Assembly (NCBI RefSeq): GCF_020539485.1
Contig: NZ_JACDXU010000001.1
Coordinates: forward strand, 372,001-436,000
Direction: 5' to 3'
DNA length: 64,000 nucleotides
From: Fulverythrobacter ferritrahens
Lineage (GTDB): Bacteria; Pseudomonadota; Alphaproteobacteria; Sphingomonadales; Sphingomonadaceae
Below are positions 1 through 7,857 of this stretch, piece after piece. The notes beneath the pieces are model-generated. The model did no database searches and was not told where the DNA came from. It was given only the letters and a program-made list of their open reading frames with translations. A program made the position numbers and the translations under genes. The first letter of the stretch is position 1, and each line of letters opens with the position of its first letter.

Positions 1-160
1 TCTTTGGGCGCACCTTGCCCGGTAATTCGCCAGGCAACAGGTGGCGGCGACCCTGCCGGCTAGAGAGTAACTCATTCAGGAACGAACGAAGAACGACGGG
101 GCGTAGGCAAGCCGGGTGCGGAGCGGATGCGCCGAGTGGACCCGGCGGAAAAGCGGGCCT

Positions 161-823
161 CTAGCGTCGGCCGCGATAGGGTTCGCAGGCGATTCCGTCA
201 TTATCGCCATCCATTTCAGGACGATAGCCGGGCTGGCCGCGATAAAGCGGGGCGGCGCCTGCTGCGCGTGCCTCGTTGCAGTTGCGATAGAAGACTGCGG
301 GCCGGGCAGGTGCCGCATTCCTGATGGCCCGTTGGGGCGGGGCAGCCCTGCTGTATTTTTCCGGGTGGGCGGCGCGATAATCGGCCGGCATCTGGAATTG
401 AGAGCCCCAGATGCCCAGGCGGTTCGTACGGGCGAGTGCCTCGCTATCGACATAGGCGAGAGAGAAGTCGGGCAGGGCGACCACCATGCCCAGCCTTGCC
501 TGCTCGTCCGCCATATCGATGCCGCCGGCGCGGCACAAGGCTACGGGTCGGCCGAAATTGTCGCGGCTCTTTTGCTCGCATTCCACTTGTTTGCCGTCAA
601 CCAGGGCCGCCAGCGCGGCCTTGGAAGCCTGGCCGCATGCCCAATCGCCTCCATCGCGCAGGCAGGTCTGTTCAGCCTCGGGCGCATCCACGCCGTGCAG
701 GCGGATGCGGAAACCATCCATCCTGAGCGTGTCCCCGTCGATCGCTTGGGCCTTGCCGGTGATCAGCTGGGCGAATGCGGGGGCTGGCAGAAGTGTAAGC
801 GCGAGAGCGAAAGCCCATTTCAT
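161..823 (-). CDS. Exported thermonuclease-like protein (SNase domain plus Excalibur domain)
   Basis: A 220-residue secreted nuclease-like protein. Residues 1-18 look like a Sec signal peptide ending in PAFA, followed by an SNase (staphylococcal nuclease) fold with the motifs AIDGDTLRMDG, RLHGVDAPE and DNFGRPVALC, which supply the Arg/Asp/Glu and second Arg positions of the family active site. The C-terminal 40 residues form an Excalibur-type calcium-binding motif (C-x2-AR-x-AG, then DGDNDGIACE). The ATG at 823 was chosen because it begins a clean signal peptide; the frame is open further upstream to 925. The usual role is hydrolysis of extracellular or periplasmic nucleic acid. It lies just outside the phage genes and may be chromosomal. 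Family assignment is firm; the substrate is inferred. Confidence 0.85.
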   Translation of the reverse strand: MKWAFALALTLLPAPAFAQLITGKAQAIDGDTLRMDGFRIRLHGVDAPEAEQTCLRDGGDWACGQASKAALAALVDGKQVECEQKSRDNFGRPVALCRAGGIDMADEQARLGMVVALPDFSLAYVDSEALARTNRLGIWGSQFQMPADYRAAHPEKYSRAAPPQRAIRNAAPARPAVFYRNCNEARAAGAAPLYRGQPGYRPEMDGDNDGIACEPYRGRR

Positions 824-928
824 TGGAGCGCTTTCCAGCGTCTTCCTGTTTGCCCAGTCGTTCCACATGACATGAGAAGTTATCGCTCCAGCATGTTCGA
901 GCAATGAACCACCCGAAACCGGCATCGG

Positions 929-1426
929 CTAAAGGATGGCATTTACGGCAGTTAAGGCCCCACCTATGAAGCAGCTCAAGGAAATCACGGAGAGGGCAAT
1001 TGCACCGTAGAGTGCTTTGTTGCCCCTGCGCAAATAGAGGTCTGGATCATACTCCGGCGTATCGTCTGAAAGCTCTCGATTTCCGTTTTCGGAAACCGCA
1101 GACGCATAGAATAAGAACGCATTCTGCGAAAAATAGGCACAGAAATATGCGATTAGGGTGGTAAAGATTCCAAAGCCGAAGCAGAGCATCGCGTCTTTTA
1201 TCAGTTCCGGGTGGGCAACAGCTCCTTTGTTGCCGATGAAGGTAAGAAGCGAGATAATCGCTCCCCCATTCACCAGCATTAGACTTTTTAGAGTCGCCTG
1301 ACCAAGCTGGTTGCCGACCTCCGAACGGTGGCGCATTTCAGCTACGTTGTGTTCAATCGATCGTTCGAGATATGACCGCCGAGCATTGCTGAGTGAACTT
1401 TTATTTTCGTTATTTGCCACGCTCAT
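929..1426 (-). CDS. Small membrane protein of unknown function, low GC
   Basis: A 165-residue protein with a charged, probably helical N-terminus (about residues 1-45) and three likely membrane segments: around residues 48-66 (MLVNGGAIISLLTFIG), 78-110 (FGFGIFTTLIAYFCAY) and 139-165 (ALSVISLSCFIGGAL). I recognise no named family. Its start overlaps the end of the upstream ribbon-helix-helix gene by 17 bases, so the two are probably translated from one message. The base composition is visibly lower in GC than the flanking genes, which suggests separate acquisition. The arrangement of a DNA-binding protein followed by a small membrane protein recalls toxin-antitoxin or phage-exclusion cassettes, but nothing in the sequence proves this. 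Confidence 0.7.
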   Translation of the reverse strand: MSVANNENKSSLSNARRSYLERSIEHNVAEMRHRSEVGNQLGQATLKSLMLVNGGAIISLLTFIGNKGAVAHPELIKDAMLCFGFGIFTTLIAYFCAYFSQNAFLFYASAVSENGNRELSDDTPEYDPDLYLRRGNKALYGAIALSVISLSCFIGGALTAVNAIL

Positions 1427-1763
1427 GCTTCAGCCCTTCTTTGATAAGGTGGCGGATCGCTTCGGGCAGGGATAGCTCGTCGGGAAGCGACTTTCTCCAC
1501 TGCTCTATTGAGTGCTTTTCCGAGGCATCTAATCCCACAATCTGGGGATCCAGACCGACGTCCAATTGGCGATAATAATCAAGCATTGGGCCGATCAACC
1601 GCCGGACGGCTTCTGGTCGAGATGGATAAGGGGGGGGCACTCTGACAATCCACTCATCAATTCGCGCCAGCATTTCAGGTTGGAACCGTGTGCCTACCAA
1701 AGTGCCCGTCTGGTCCGGGCGCCTTTTTTGTGTTTTCGTGTTAACATCAATTGACTTGCTCAT
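1410..1763 (-). CDS. Ribbon-helix-helix-like regulator (possible tandem RHH)
   Basis: A 117-residue protein with two stretches that resemble ribbon-helix-helix motifs: about residues 24-58 (GTRFQPEMLARIDEWI, then RPEAVRRLIGPML) and about residues 92-114 (LPDELSLPEAIRHLIKEGLK). Each has a short strand followed by two helices with the EA-x-R-x-L-I pattern seen in RHH repressors. A near-palindrome covers the region immediately upstream of its ATG at 1763, so autoregulation is likely. The following gene for a membrane protein overlaps it by 17 bases. It could act as an antitoxin or as the repressor of the rightward promoter at 1751. Family placement rests on motif reading only. Confidence 0.65.
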   Translation of the reverse strand: MSKSIDVNTKTQKRRPDQTGTLVGTRFQPEMLARIDEWIVRVPPPYPSRPEAVRRLIGPMLDYYRQLDVGLDPQIVGLDASEKHSIEQWRKSLPDELSLPEAIRHLIKEGLKHERGK

Positions 1764-1779
1764 GCTTTCGCGTTAACAC
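1751..1779 (+). promoter_or_regulatory. Sigma70-like rightward promoter
   Basis: TTGACT at 1751-1756 and TAACAC at 1774-1779 are separated by exactly 17 bases. The first element matches the -35 consensus at five of six positions; the second has the key first T, second A and fifth A of a -10 element. It points toward the 93-residue gene at 1845 and the BRO-like gene at 2179. The operator at 1766-1783 covers the -10, so occupancy should silence it. Confidence 0.5.
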
Positions 1780-1783
1780 GAAA
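1766..1783. promoter_or_regulatory. Near-palindromic operator with upstream partial copy
   Basis: TTTCGCGTTAACACGAAA is palindromic at 16 of 18 positions around a central GTTAAC. A 12-base arm of the same sequence, TTTCGTGTTAAC, recurs at 1734-1745 inside the first codons of the RHH gene. The full site ends 3 bases before the RHH start codon and overlaps the -10 of the rightward promoter, so one bound regulator could control both directions. The RHH protein is the obvious candidate ligand, by inference. Confidence 0.6.
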
Positions 1784-1844
1784 GTGGGCCGGAGGGAAGC
1801 GGCAACTTCCACCCCGGCCCTAACTCGAACCATGGAGCGAACCC

Positions 1845-2126
1845 ATGCCTCAAGCTGGACGCCAGAATACCGGCAAGTCCGTCGCAGTGCAAATTTCCGC
1901 GCGCGGCTATGTCGTCGATGAAGATCAGGATCTCGCGCTGAAAGATGCTTCCACCGCGCTGATGGCCCTCGCGCTGATCTGCGATGAAGCAGGGGATCGC
2001 TTCGCTGAACTCGATGGCGGTGACTTCGCTGCGATCTTCCGCACTTTCGGCCGCCAGATCGAGCAGGTGCGCGCGTCCGCACCCTATACTCTGAAATGCG
2101 ATGCCCGCCCCCGCGAACTGCATTGA
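1845..2126 (+). CDS. Hypothetical 93-residue protein
   Basis: The ATG at 1845 follows a GGAG ribosome binding site at 8 bases. The 93-residue product is acidic in its middle (ALICDEAGDRFAELDGGDF), largely helical by eye, and has no signal peptide or membrane segment. I recognise no domain. It is the first gene downstream of the operator-controlled promoter at 1751 and precedes the BRO-like gene by 52 bases in the same direction, so they are probably co-transcribed. Codon use is ordinary high-GC. Confidence 0.55.
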   Translation: MPQAGRQNTGKSVAVQISARGYVVDEDQDLALKDASTALMALALICDEAGDRFAELDGGDFAAIFRTFGRQIEQVRASAPYTLKCDARPRELH

Positions 2127-2178
2127 GGGTGCGGGTGTTACGCCCACACGTTTCGAGCATTGAACACTAGGAACGCAT

Positions 2179-2955
2179 ATGAATAACGAACTCGCGCTTT
2201 TTGAATTCGGCGGCAGCACCGTTCGCGTCGTCCATCTCGGCGATCAACCCTGGTGGGTCGCAACGGATCTTGCAGCCGTGCTTGGTTACCGAAACGCCTC
2301 TGACATGATCCGGAAGCTGGATGATGACCAAAAGGGTACGCACAAAGTGCGTACCCTTGGAGGCGATCAGGAAGCCACCGTTGTCAATGAAAGCGGTATG
2401 TGGTCCTGCGTCATTCGCTCACAACGAGATGAGGCCAAGGCCTTCCAGCGCATTCTGACGGGTGACATACTTCCCTCTCTCCGCCGGCAGGGCTTTTATG
2501 CATTGCCTGGCGTGCATATTTCGCCCCCAGCCAGCGTGGCCGAGCTGCTGCGCGTGGGCAACGCACTCAAGAAAGAGCGCGATCCCCGGATGCGCGCCAT
2601 GCTCGAACATCGCCTCGATCAGATTGCGGATAGCTGGAACGTCGCGCGCGTCCCCCATGGCTCCATCGGATTTGCCGATCCCGATTATTCGGGTGTGTTG
2701 CAGGAATTCTGGTCCGCCGTGAATGGGCTGGAAGAGGCGGGGCTGACTATCAATCACAGCCGCCGCAACCATCTGATTGCCCTGTATCTGCCGGAAATTC
2801 GGCGTCACTTTGCGGAAGTGGGGGTGCCCATCGACGTGGACCGTTCGCTTACCCTTGCTCTGCGTTCGTCGAAGAACCCGGAATTTGTGGCCGACAAACC
2901 AGTGAATTGCCCGGACGGTGCGGTCCGCCATTGTTGGGTATTCTCGCGGGCCTAG
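2179..2955 (+). CDS. BRO-N domain phage antirepressor-like protein
   Basis: A 258-residue protein with a BRO-N (Bro/Ant) domain at about residues 5-110. Diagnostic segments are PWWVATDLAAVLGY, VVNESGMWSCVIRS and AFQRILTGDILPSLRRQGFY, the classic signature of phage antirepressors and baculovirus BRO proteins, which bind DNA or counteract a repressor. The remaining 140 residues are a variable C-terminal region that I cannot assign. An AGGAA ribosome binding site precedes the ATG. Its stop codon overlaps the stop of the convergent gpS gene by 4 bases, which indicates a compact element rather than a random junction. It probably participates in the element's lysogeny or induction switch. Confidence 0.85.
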   Translation: MNNELALFEFGGSTVRVVHLGDQPWWVATDLAAVLGYRNASDMIRKLDDDQKGTHKVRTLGGDQEATVVNESGMWSCVIRSQRDEAKAFQRILTGDILPSLRRQGFYALPGVHISPPASVAELLRVGNALKKERDPRMRAMLEHRLDQIADSWNVARVPHGSIGFADPDYSGVLQEFWSAVNGLEEAGLTINHSRRNHLIALYLPEIRRHFAEVGVPIDVDRSLTLALRSSKNPEFVADKPVNCPDGAVRHCWVFSRA

Positions 2956-3626
2956 CTGCCCGCCAGATGCTCGATAACAACATCCAATAATGCTTCCCGC
3001 TCGGCCGCCGTCATCCCTAGAAGCTCGCGCCGGGCATAGCGGGTTTCGCGGGCAAGGGGCGCTGGCCTGTCTTTCAGGCCATATTGGTGGATGTTAGCCA
3101 CTGCCGCCGCCATGCCGCCAAATCCGATCCATGCCTCCTGATCGTTTTGCCCGGCGCGGATTTCCCTGCCGATTTTCTTGAACATCGCCTGCTGGCGGAT
3201 CGTGGTCCGTTTGCGGATGCGGCCTGCGAATTTGTTTTCTTCTGTCGGATCGACATCCAGAAACTTGAGGATTTTCTCCTTCTTGAAGGTCCGTTCCTCG
3301 CCCACCTGGATGTCGTGGCCGATGTAATAATCGCCCTGCTTCTTCCAGCTTTTCATGAACGCCAGGCGAGGTTCTCCGCTGCCGCCAGAGGGATAGAGGA
3401 ACTTCAACGCGAAATTCACCGGCTTTGGCGGCACCGGCTTTTTCCGAGGGGCAAAGGCCGAGCCATCCGGGTTACGCTGGGCCCTGATCCGTTCCCGCTG
3501 CTGGCGGCGCATGGTGGTGGTGATCTGGCGCAGCAGCTTGCGCCGCGCGGCGGGTTCCAGCGATTTGAGGATACCGCCTACGAAGCCTTCCAGCTCCGCA
3601 AGGTCGCCCCCATCAACCCCCGCCAT
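2952..3626 (-). CDS. S: Phage virion morphogenesis / tail completion protein (P2 gpS family)
   Basis: A 224-residue P2 gpS-like protein, needed in P2 to complete the tail for joining to the head. The family signature RRQQRERIRAQRNPDGSAF followed by a basic PRKKP stretch lies near residues 40-65, and the conserved end (IHQYGLKDRPAPLARETRYA, then RRELLGMTAAE) is present. It is longer than P2 gpS (about 150 residues) owing to central insertions. The start at 3626 (MAGVDG) is one of two close choices; 3635 is the other. Both overlap the end of the R gene, as expected of translationally coupled R and S. The stop overlaps the BRO stop on the opposite strand. Confidence 0.85.
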   Translation of the reverse strand: MAGVDGGDLAELEGFVGGILKSLEPAARRKLLRQITTTMRRQQRERIRAQRNPDGSAFAPRKKPVPPKPVNFALKFLYPSGGSGEPRLAFMKSWKKQGDYYIGHDIQVGEERTFKKEKILKFLDVDPTEENKFAGRIRKRTTIRQQAMFKKIGREIRAGQNDQEAWIGFGGMAAAVANIHQYGLKDRPAPLARETRYARRELLGMTAAEREALLDVVIEHLAGS

Positions 3627-4131
3627 TATCCGCATCCGGATGGCCGACAAGGAATTCGCTGGCGGGCGGGCCCGGCGCCCAGATCTGGCGCAGCAGCGCC
3701 ACATTGTCCGCCAAAGGCGCAAGGTAATCGGGCAGGCTCTCGTCCCGCACGCTCATGGCATAGGTGCCATCCGGCCTGGGCAGCACGTCCACCGCTTCGG
3801 ACAGGGGCAGAGTGATTTCCACATCGGCGGCGCCATTGTCGACCGGATCGACGCGGAATTGCAGCGCCTGCACTCCGGTTTCATGGTTCAGCAGCAGATC
3901 GGGCTGTTGGCTGCGCAGCCACAGGGTTAGCGGCAGAAACAGCTGCTGTGGCGCGCTGCGGAAATCGAGCAGCACCAGGTGCAGCGTGTAGCGGATTTCG
4001 AAGCCCAGATTGGGCCCGTGGCGGGCTGCGATGGTGCCATTATTCACGAAGATGGACAGCGCATCCGGCTCTCGCCCCAGCTCGGGCAAGGCCTCAGTCA
4101 GGAAGGCGCGCAAGTGGTCGGGCTTCTTCAC
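3613..4131 (-). CDS. R: Phage tail completion protein (P2 gpR family)
   Basis: A 172-residue protein beginning MKKPDHLRAFLTEALPEL, which matches the N-terminal signature of P2 gpR, the partner of gpS in finishing the tail end that attaches to the head. The central segment RYTLHLVLLDF and the W-L-R-x-Q-Q-P-D motif (WLRSQQPDLLLNHE) are typical. It starts only 4 bases after the X gene stop, where P2 would carry holin and endolysin genes, so lysis genes have been lost or never existed here. It overlaps S at its 3' end. Its presence without tube or sheath genes is notable. Confidence 0.88.
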   Translation of the reverse strand: MKKPDHLRAFLTEALPELGREPDALSIFVNNGTIAARHGPNLGFEIRYTLHLVLLDFRSAPQQLFLPLTLWLRSQQPDLLLNHETGVQALQFRVDPVDNGAADVEITLPLSEAVDVLPRPDGTYAMSVRDESLPDYLAPLADNVALLRQIWAPGPPASEFLVGHPDADNGGG

Positions 4132-4135
4132 TGGC

Positions 4136-4357
4136 TCAATCCCACAACTGGATCATTTCGCGCTGTTTCACGCGCGGCGCGGTGAGATTTGGCAGCACCA
4201 CTTCTTGCCCCTCGGCCAGTGTCGGCCCCTGCGCTGCGATGCCGCGGTTCATCGCCAGCGCCTGTTCCACCACGCCTTCGGTCTGGCCCAGCACGCGCCA
4301 GCACAGGGCGGACAGGGTTTCGTCCTGCAGGGCCATGGCCGTGACGGTGGCGGGCAT
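4136..4357 (-). CDS. X: Phage tail protein X (LysM-like)
   Basis: A 73-residue protein starting MPATVTAMALQDETLSALCW at 4357 and ending IQLWD. It matches P2 gpX: a short LysM-like fold with the pattern ETLSALCWRVLG, then VEQALAMNRGIA and GQEVVLPNL. In P2 it is an essential tail/neck component. The frame is open further upstream, but the start codon overlapping the L stop as TGATG fixes the start. Translational coupling to L is expected. Confidence 0.88.
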   Translation of the reverse strand: MPATVTAMALQDETLSALCWRVLGQTEGVVEQALAMNRGIAAQGPTLAEGQEVVLPNLTAPRVKQREMIQLWD

Positions 4358-4833
4358 CAGATCAGCTCCACGGCGGTGCGGGTGCGGCCCAGAATGTCCC
4401 GAATGGCATGGGTGGCATTGCGGCGATGATCCTCTGCCCGCAAATCCAGCTCGCCCAATGCCGCCTGCCCTGTGCCGGTGGCCGTCACGTCGCGATGGGT
4501 TTCCACCAGATCGGCCGTGGCCATGGCATAGACCGCGCGGCGCCACAGCAGCACATTGCGCTTCTGCGGGCCGATCTGGACGGATGGCACGGCGGCAAGG
4601 CTGGCAAAGCCGCGTTCTTCCTGCGCAGCGCGCCATTCCGCCAAATCGCTTTCCACGGCCATCAGGGCGCCCAGCAGGGCATCGCTCAGGCGCGGCGTGG
4701 GGATCAGCGTCCCGCCGATCCGCTGCGCATCGCGGAAATGGTTGATGTCGATATCCGGCCAGAACGGGCCGCAGGCCAGCAGCTCGCCCGGTGGCGTGGC
4801 GGCAGGGGCAGGGGAGGAAACGAAGCCGTTCAA
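4357..4833 (-). CDS. L: Head completion / stabilisation protein (P2 gpL family)
   Basis: A 158-residue P2 gpL-like head completion protein, which in P2 closes filled capsids at the portal before tail attachment. Family features seen: FWPDIDINHFRDAQRI near residues 24-40, the LLGALMAVESDLAEWR helix, and YRRAVY-like WRRAVYAMATADLVETHRD. P2 gpL is of similar length (about 169). The N-terminal 20 residues are Ala/Pro-rich. It lies 123 bases after the M gene and overlaps X as TGATG. Confidence 0.85.
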   Translation of the reverse strand: MNGFVSSPAPAATPPGELLACGPFWPDIDINHFRDAQRIGGTLIPTPRLSDALLGALMAVESDLAEWRAAQEERGFASLAAVPSVQIGPQKRNVLLWRRAVYAMATADLVETHRDVTATGTGQAALGELDLRAEDHRRNATHAIRDILGRTRTAVELI

Positions 4834-4956
4834 TCAAGCCTCCGCTGAAATGTGGGCAGGGGGAAGAAGTGGGGGGTGGGGACCGGGATCGTGGGGGACA
4901 AGGCAAAGGCCCGGCCCCGATCCCGTTCCGCCCCCCGGCGCCGGGGCGCGAGCTGG

Positions 4957-5751
4957 TTATTCGGTCGCGGCATCCGCATCTGCCGCCGGGGCAGCGGCCG
5001 GGGCAGGTGGGTGCTTGTTGAGCCAGGCGGTAAGCCGCTCAATATCCTTCACCACGCCGATCTTCGGTTCCAGCTGCAATGCGCGCTGGAACAGAGCGAG
5101 GGCGGCCTTGCGGGAGGCATGCGGCGCGCCCGCCGGTGCATTGTCCGGGTCAGCGTCCGCCGCCTGGGCGATCCGCACCAGCTGCTGCGCCTGTGCCTTG
5201 GCCAGCTTGGCGCGCACGGCATCGGGCATGTCGAAATCGCCGGTCAGTTGGTCGGCGCGCTGCAGCACTTGTAGCGGGAAATCCCGGTCGATCCTGGCAG
5301 CTTCCAGCGCGGCTTCCGCGATCAGCTCGGCCACCAGCGTGGCGGGGGTGCGCTGGAAACGGGCGGGGAGGCGCAGGCCGAAGCCCAGCACATGCTCGGC
5401 AATGTCCAGCCCGCGATCGTAATCCCCGATGTCGAGCCGCCAGATCATCATATTAACCAGCAATTCGTCCTGCACGGCCTTGCCGCTGTCGATCGCGGCG
5501 GCCAGCGTGGCATCGACATGCGCGTCATAGGCGCCGATCATTTCGCGCTTGGCGGCAATCTTCCCTTCGGTGGACTGGATGTCCTTCAGGCGGCGCATAT
5601 CCTCGCCCAAAGCGGCCAGCAGCAATTCATATTCCGTGGCGGCGGGGCCGCTCTCCTGCCGTTCGGGCGCGAAACCGGCGGCGCTGGCCTGTTCAACGGC
5701 TTCGCGGGCGAGAACGGATTGCTTGAAACGAGCGGCGGGGCTCAGGCGCAT
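4957..5751 (-). CDS. M: Terminase endonuclease (small) subunit, P2 gpM family
   Basis: A 264-residue protein with the P2 gpM layout: an N-terminal PAARFKQSVLAREA helix, then the conserved block DAALAAAIDSG-like DATLAAAIDSGKAVQDELL, and WRLDIGDYDRGLDIAEHVL. This subunit recognises packaging sites and cuts DNA with the gpP motor. The final 25 residues are an Ala/Pro tail. It is followed at its 5' side by the capsid gene N with 73 bases between, which contain a hairpin (5785-5810) of possible attenuator function. Slightly longer than P2 gpM (247). Confidence 0.85.
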   Translation of the reverse strand: MRLSPAARFKQSVLAREAVEQASAAGFAPERQESGPAATEYELLLAALGEDMRRLKDIQSTEGKIAAKREMIGAYDAHVDATLAAAIDSGKAVQDELLVNMMIWRLDIGDYDRGLDIAEHVLGFGLRLPARFQRTPATLVAELIAEAALEAARIDRDFPLQVLQRADQLTGDFDMPDAVRAKLAKAQAQQLVRIAQAADADPDNAPAGAPHASRKAALALFQRALQLEPKIGVVKDIERLTAWLNKHPPAPAAAPAADADAATE

Positions 5752-5824
5752 GAGTCAAAATCCTGAATGAGCGGAAGGGGTGTCGGGGGAGAAGGTTGCC
5801 CCTCTCCCCCGGTCGCGGCGGCGG

Positions 5825-6841
5825 TTATTCGACGTATTCGATGTTCTCGATCAGGCAGGCGAAGTCGTAATCCTCGATCGGATAGGCATCGTTGCTGGAC
5901 TGGTAATCTTCCCAACGGTTCTTCTTCGGATTGTCCACCAGCGTGCGGCGGCGCTTGCCTTCCTGTTCGTAGACCGAAAGGTTCTCGTGGCTGGTGATGA
6001 ACACCTTGCCCGCCGGGAAGGCATAGGGGCGTTCGGCCGGCAGGCCGCCCAGGCGCTTGGTGGCCATGATCGTATCGCGGGCAAGCTGCTCGGTCGGATC
6101 GCGATCCTCATTGATCAGCGGGAAATATTTGTCCTTCAGCAGATCGCGGGAGACGAAGGCGTAAAGCTGGGTATCGTCCTGCGCCCAGGGCGGCAGCAGC
6201 GAATTGACCGCATCCCACACCAGCGCGTCCAGCGTGGCGTAATCGCCGCCGGGCCCATAGGTCACCTTGCCACTGCCGGCGCTGCTTTCGGTCATGACCT
6301 GCGATGCACGATCTTCGCGCAGGTTCTGCAGCCAGCCCTTGTTGACGTCCTGCAGCTTGGGGTTCGCCACCTTGTTGGTGGTGGCCGCCACGCTGGTGCC
6401 GTTGAAGCCGATCATCACATGGGCGCGCCGCTGGGACTGGACGATCAGGTTCTGGATGCGCTTTTCGAAGTCGGGGAACTTCGCCCACATGTCGAGCTTC
6501 TTGTAGGTCAGATGGGTGTCGTAATCGGTCTGGAACAGTTCGTAATCATGGGCCGACATGCTGCTGGGATCGCTGGTCTTGCGTTCCCCATCGCCGCTGG
6601 TGTCGGTTCGGGAGGCATTGGGCGCCCCGATTTCGAGGCCGATGATTTCGCCCTTGAGTTCGGGCACCTGGCGCAGGTTGATCCGGCCAAGGAAGCTCCT
6701 GGGGTCTTCCTGCTTCAGATCGACCAGCACCTGCTGGACCGAAGGGTCAACGGTGAACTGTTCGGTGGCCGACCGCGCGCCATTCAGCTCGGCAATGTTT
6801 TCGAGATATTCGTGGAAGAGGTCGCGGGTTTCGTTACGCAT
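5825..6841 (-). CDS. N: Major capsid protein (P2 gpN family)
   Basis: A 338-residue P2-type major capsid protein. The start at 6841 (MRNETRDLFHEYLENIAELN) gives the normal gpN N-terminus; an upstream GGAG supports it. Recognisable segments are FSLGRINLRQV-like FLGRINLRQVPELKGEIIGL, LDMWAKFPDFEKRI, MIGFNGTSVAATT and NKGWLQNLRED. In P2 about 31 N-terminal residues are removed by the gpO protease during maturation. The protein is intact and close to the P2 length (357), so the capsid could still be assembled. Confidence 0.92.
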   Translation of the reverse strand: MRNETRDLFHEYLENIAELNGARSATEQFTVDPSVQQVLVDLKQEDPRSFLGRINLRQVPELKGEIIGLEIGAPNASRTDTSGDGERKTSDPSSMSAHDYELFQTDYDTHLTYKKLDMWAKFPDFEKRIQNLIVQSQRRAHVMIGFNGTSVAATTNKVANPKLQDVNKGWLQNLREDRASQVMTESSAGSGKVTYGPGGDYATLDALVWDAVNSLLPPWAQDDTQLYAFVSRDLLKDKYFPLINEDRDPTEQLARDTIMATKRLGGLPAERPYAFPAGKVFITSHENLSVYEQEGKRRRTLVDNPKKNRWEDYQSSNDAYPIEDYDFACLIENIEYVE

Positions 6842-6890
6842 TTCGGGCTCCGGGAGAAAAGGGCGAGCGGCGGGATTGAAGGGTGGCGGA

Positions 6891-7742
6891 TCAGCAGACC
6901 GCGCGTTCGCGGTCCCCGCCGCCGCTGGCCAAGGGCCGGGCGCGGTAGGTCTGGGGCTTGGCCTTCTCGATTTCGCCCTGCAGTTTGGCGAAATCTTCCG
7001 CCAGCTTGGCCAGGCGGGTTTCCGTTTTGGCCTGCGATGCGGTGAAGGCACTGGCCAGTCTGTCCATGCCTTCGGTCATGGCCGCCGCGAAGGCAGCCAG
7101 ATCGGAAGGGCTGCCGCTGCCTCCCTGATTGGGCGGAGTGGGCTCAGTGGGCTGGAGCGGGGCCAGCGGCGCGGGCGCGGTGAAGCTGTCGAAGAATTTG
7201 CGCATGGCGGCAAAGGCGCCGCGCACTTCGCCATCGCCCTGCCCTTCATCCTCGAATTCCACGCTGAAGGCGTCCGAAATGGCGATCAGATTATCCTTGC
7301 GGGCATCTTCCCGCGTGGAGAATTTCAGCACTTCGGTGCCCAGGCTGGCGGGCGTATCGGTCAGCGCCAGGCCATAAAGGTATGCCTTGCCGCTGTTGGC
7401 GAAATTGGGCGCAATCTCGATGCTGGAAAACACTTTCTGATCGGCAGCGGTCAGCGCGCGGGCCTGATCGTTCACATCGAAGCTGGCCAGCAGGGCAAGG
7501 CGTTTCTGATCCTTGCCGCCCAGCTTCAGCGTGACTTCCTCGGTCTTCAGCGCATCGACCGAGCCATAGGCATTGAAGGGCGGTTCCGGCGAATAGCCGC
7601 GCAGATGCTCGCAATTGATGCGCGCGGTATAGGTTGCGCGGTCATAGCTGGCGGCCATCTGCTCGATATGGGCGCGGTCGATCTTGCGGCCATCGACGGT
7701 GTCGCCTTCAACGGCAACGCGGAAAAACTTGGTCTTTGCCAT
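6891..7742 (-). CDS. O: Capsid scaffolding protein / maturation protease (P2 gpO family)
   Basis: A 283-residue gpO-like protein, almost exactly the P2 length (284). The N-terminal half is a serine protease; candidate triad residues by comparison with P2 are Asp17, His46 (INCEHLRGYSP) and Ser106/107 (VFSSIEIAP). The C-terminal half is helical and is expected to scaffold the procapsid (ASAFTASQAKTETRLAKLAE and onward). The start MAKTKFFRVA at 7742 was chosen for the match to the family N-terminus. Retention of all catalytic residues argues for function. It diverges from the terminase gene across a 115-base spacer that must hold both promoters. Confidence 0.9.
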   Translation of the reverse strand: MAKTKFFRVAVEGDTVDGRKIDRAHIEQMAASYDRATYTARINCEHLRGYSPEPPFNAYGSVDALKTEEVTLKLGGKDQKRLALLASFDVNDQARALTAADQKVFSSIEIAPNFANSGKAYLYGLALTDTPASLGTEVLKFSTREDARKDNLIAISDAFSVEFEDEGQGDGEVRGAFAAMRKFFDSFTAPAPLAPLQPTEPTPPNQGGSGSPSDLAAFAAAMTEGMDRLASAFTASQAKTETRLAKLAEDFAKLQGEIEKAKPQTYRARPLASGGGDRERAVC

Positions 7743-7857
7743 GGGGCGGCGGCTCCGGGGTGTGAATGAGCGTGTGAGGCCCATTCGCGCCTGATCGGCC
7801 CCTTCCGGCAATGTGCCCGCATTGTGGTTCGTGTCATCACAAAGGAGCGTGCGGGAA

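Noticed and set aside
1-160. Possible attachment site or gene end at the left edge
   Set aside because: No match to the tRNA-Val end and no coding signal; too short to interpret.
2946-2963. Hairpin GCGGGC/GCCCGC over the convergent stops of BRO and gpS
   Set aside because: Only 6 base pairs, without a T-run, and inside coding sequence; too weak to call a terminator.
5785-5810. Hairpin GGGGGAGA/TCTCCCCC between capsid and terminase small subunit genes
   Set aside because: No U-tract on the minus strand and GC-rich surroundings make it likely by chance; mentioned under the M gene only.
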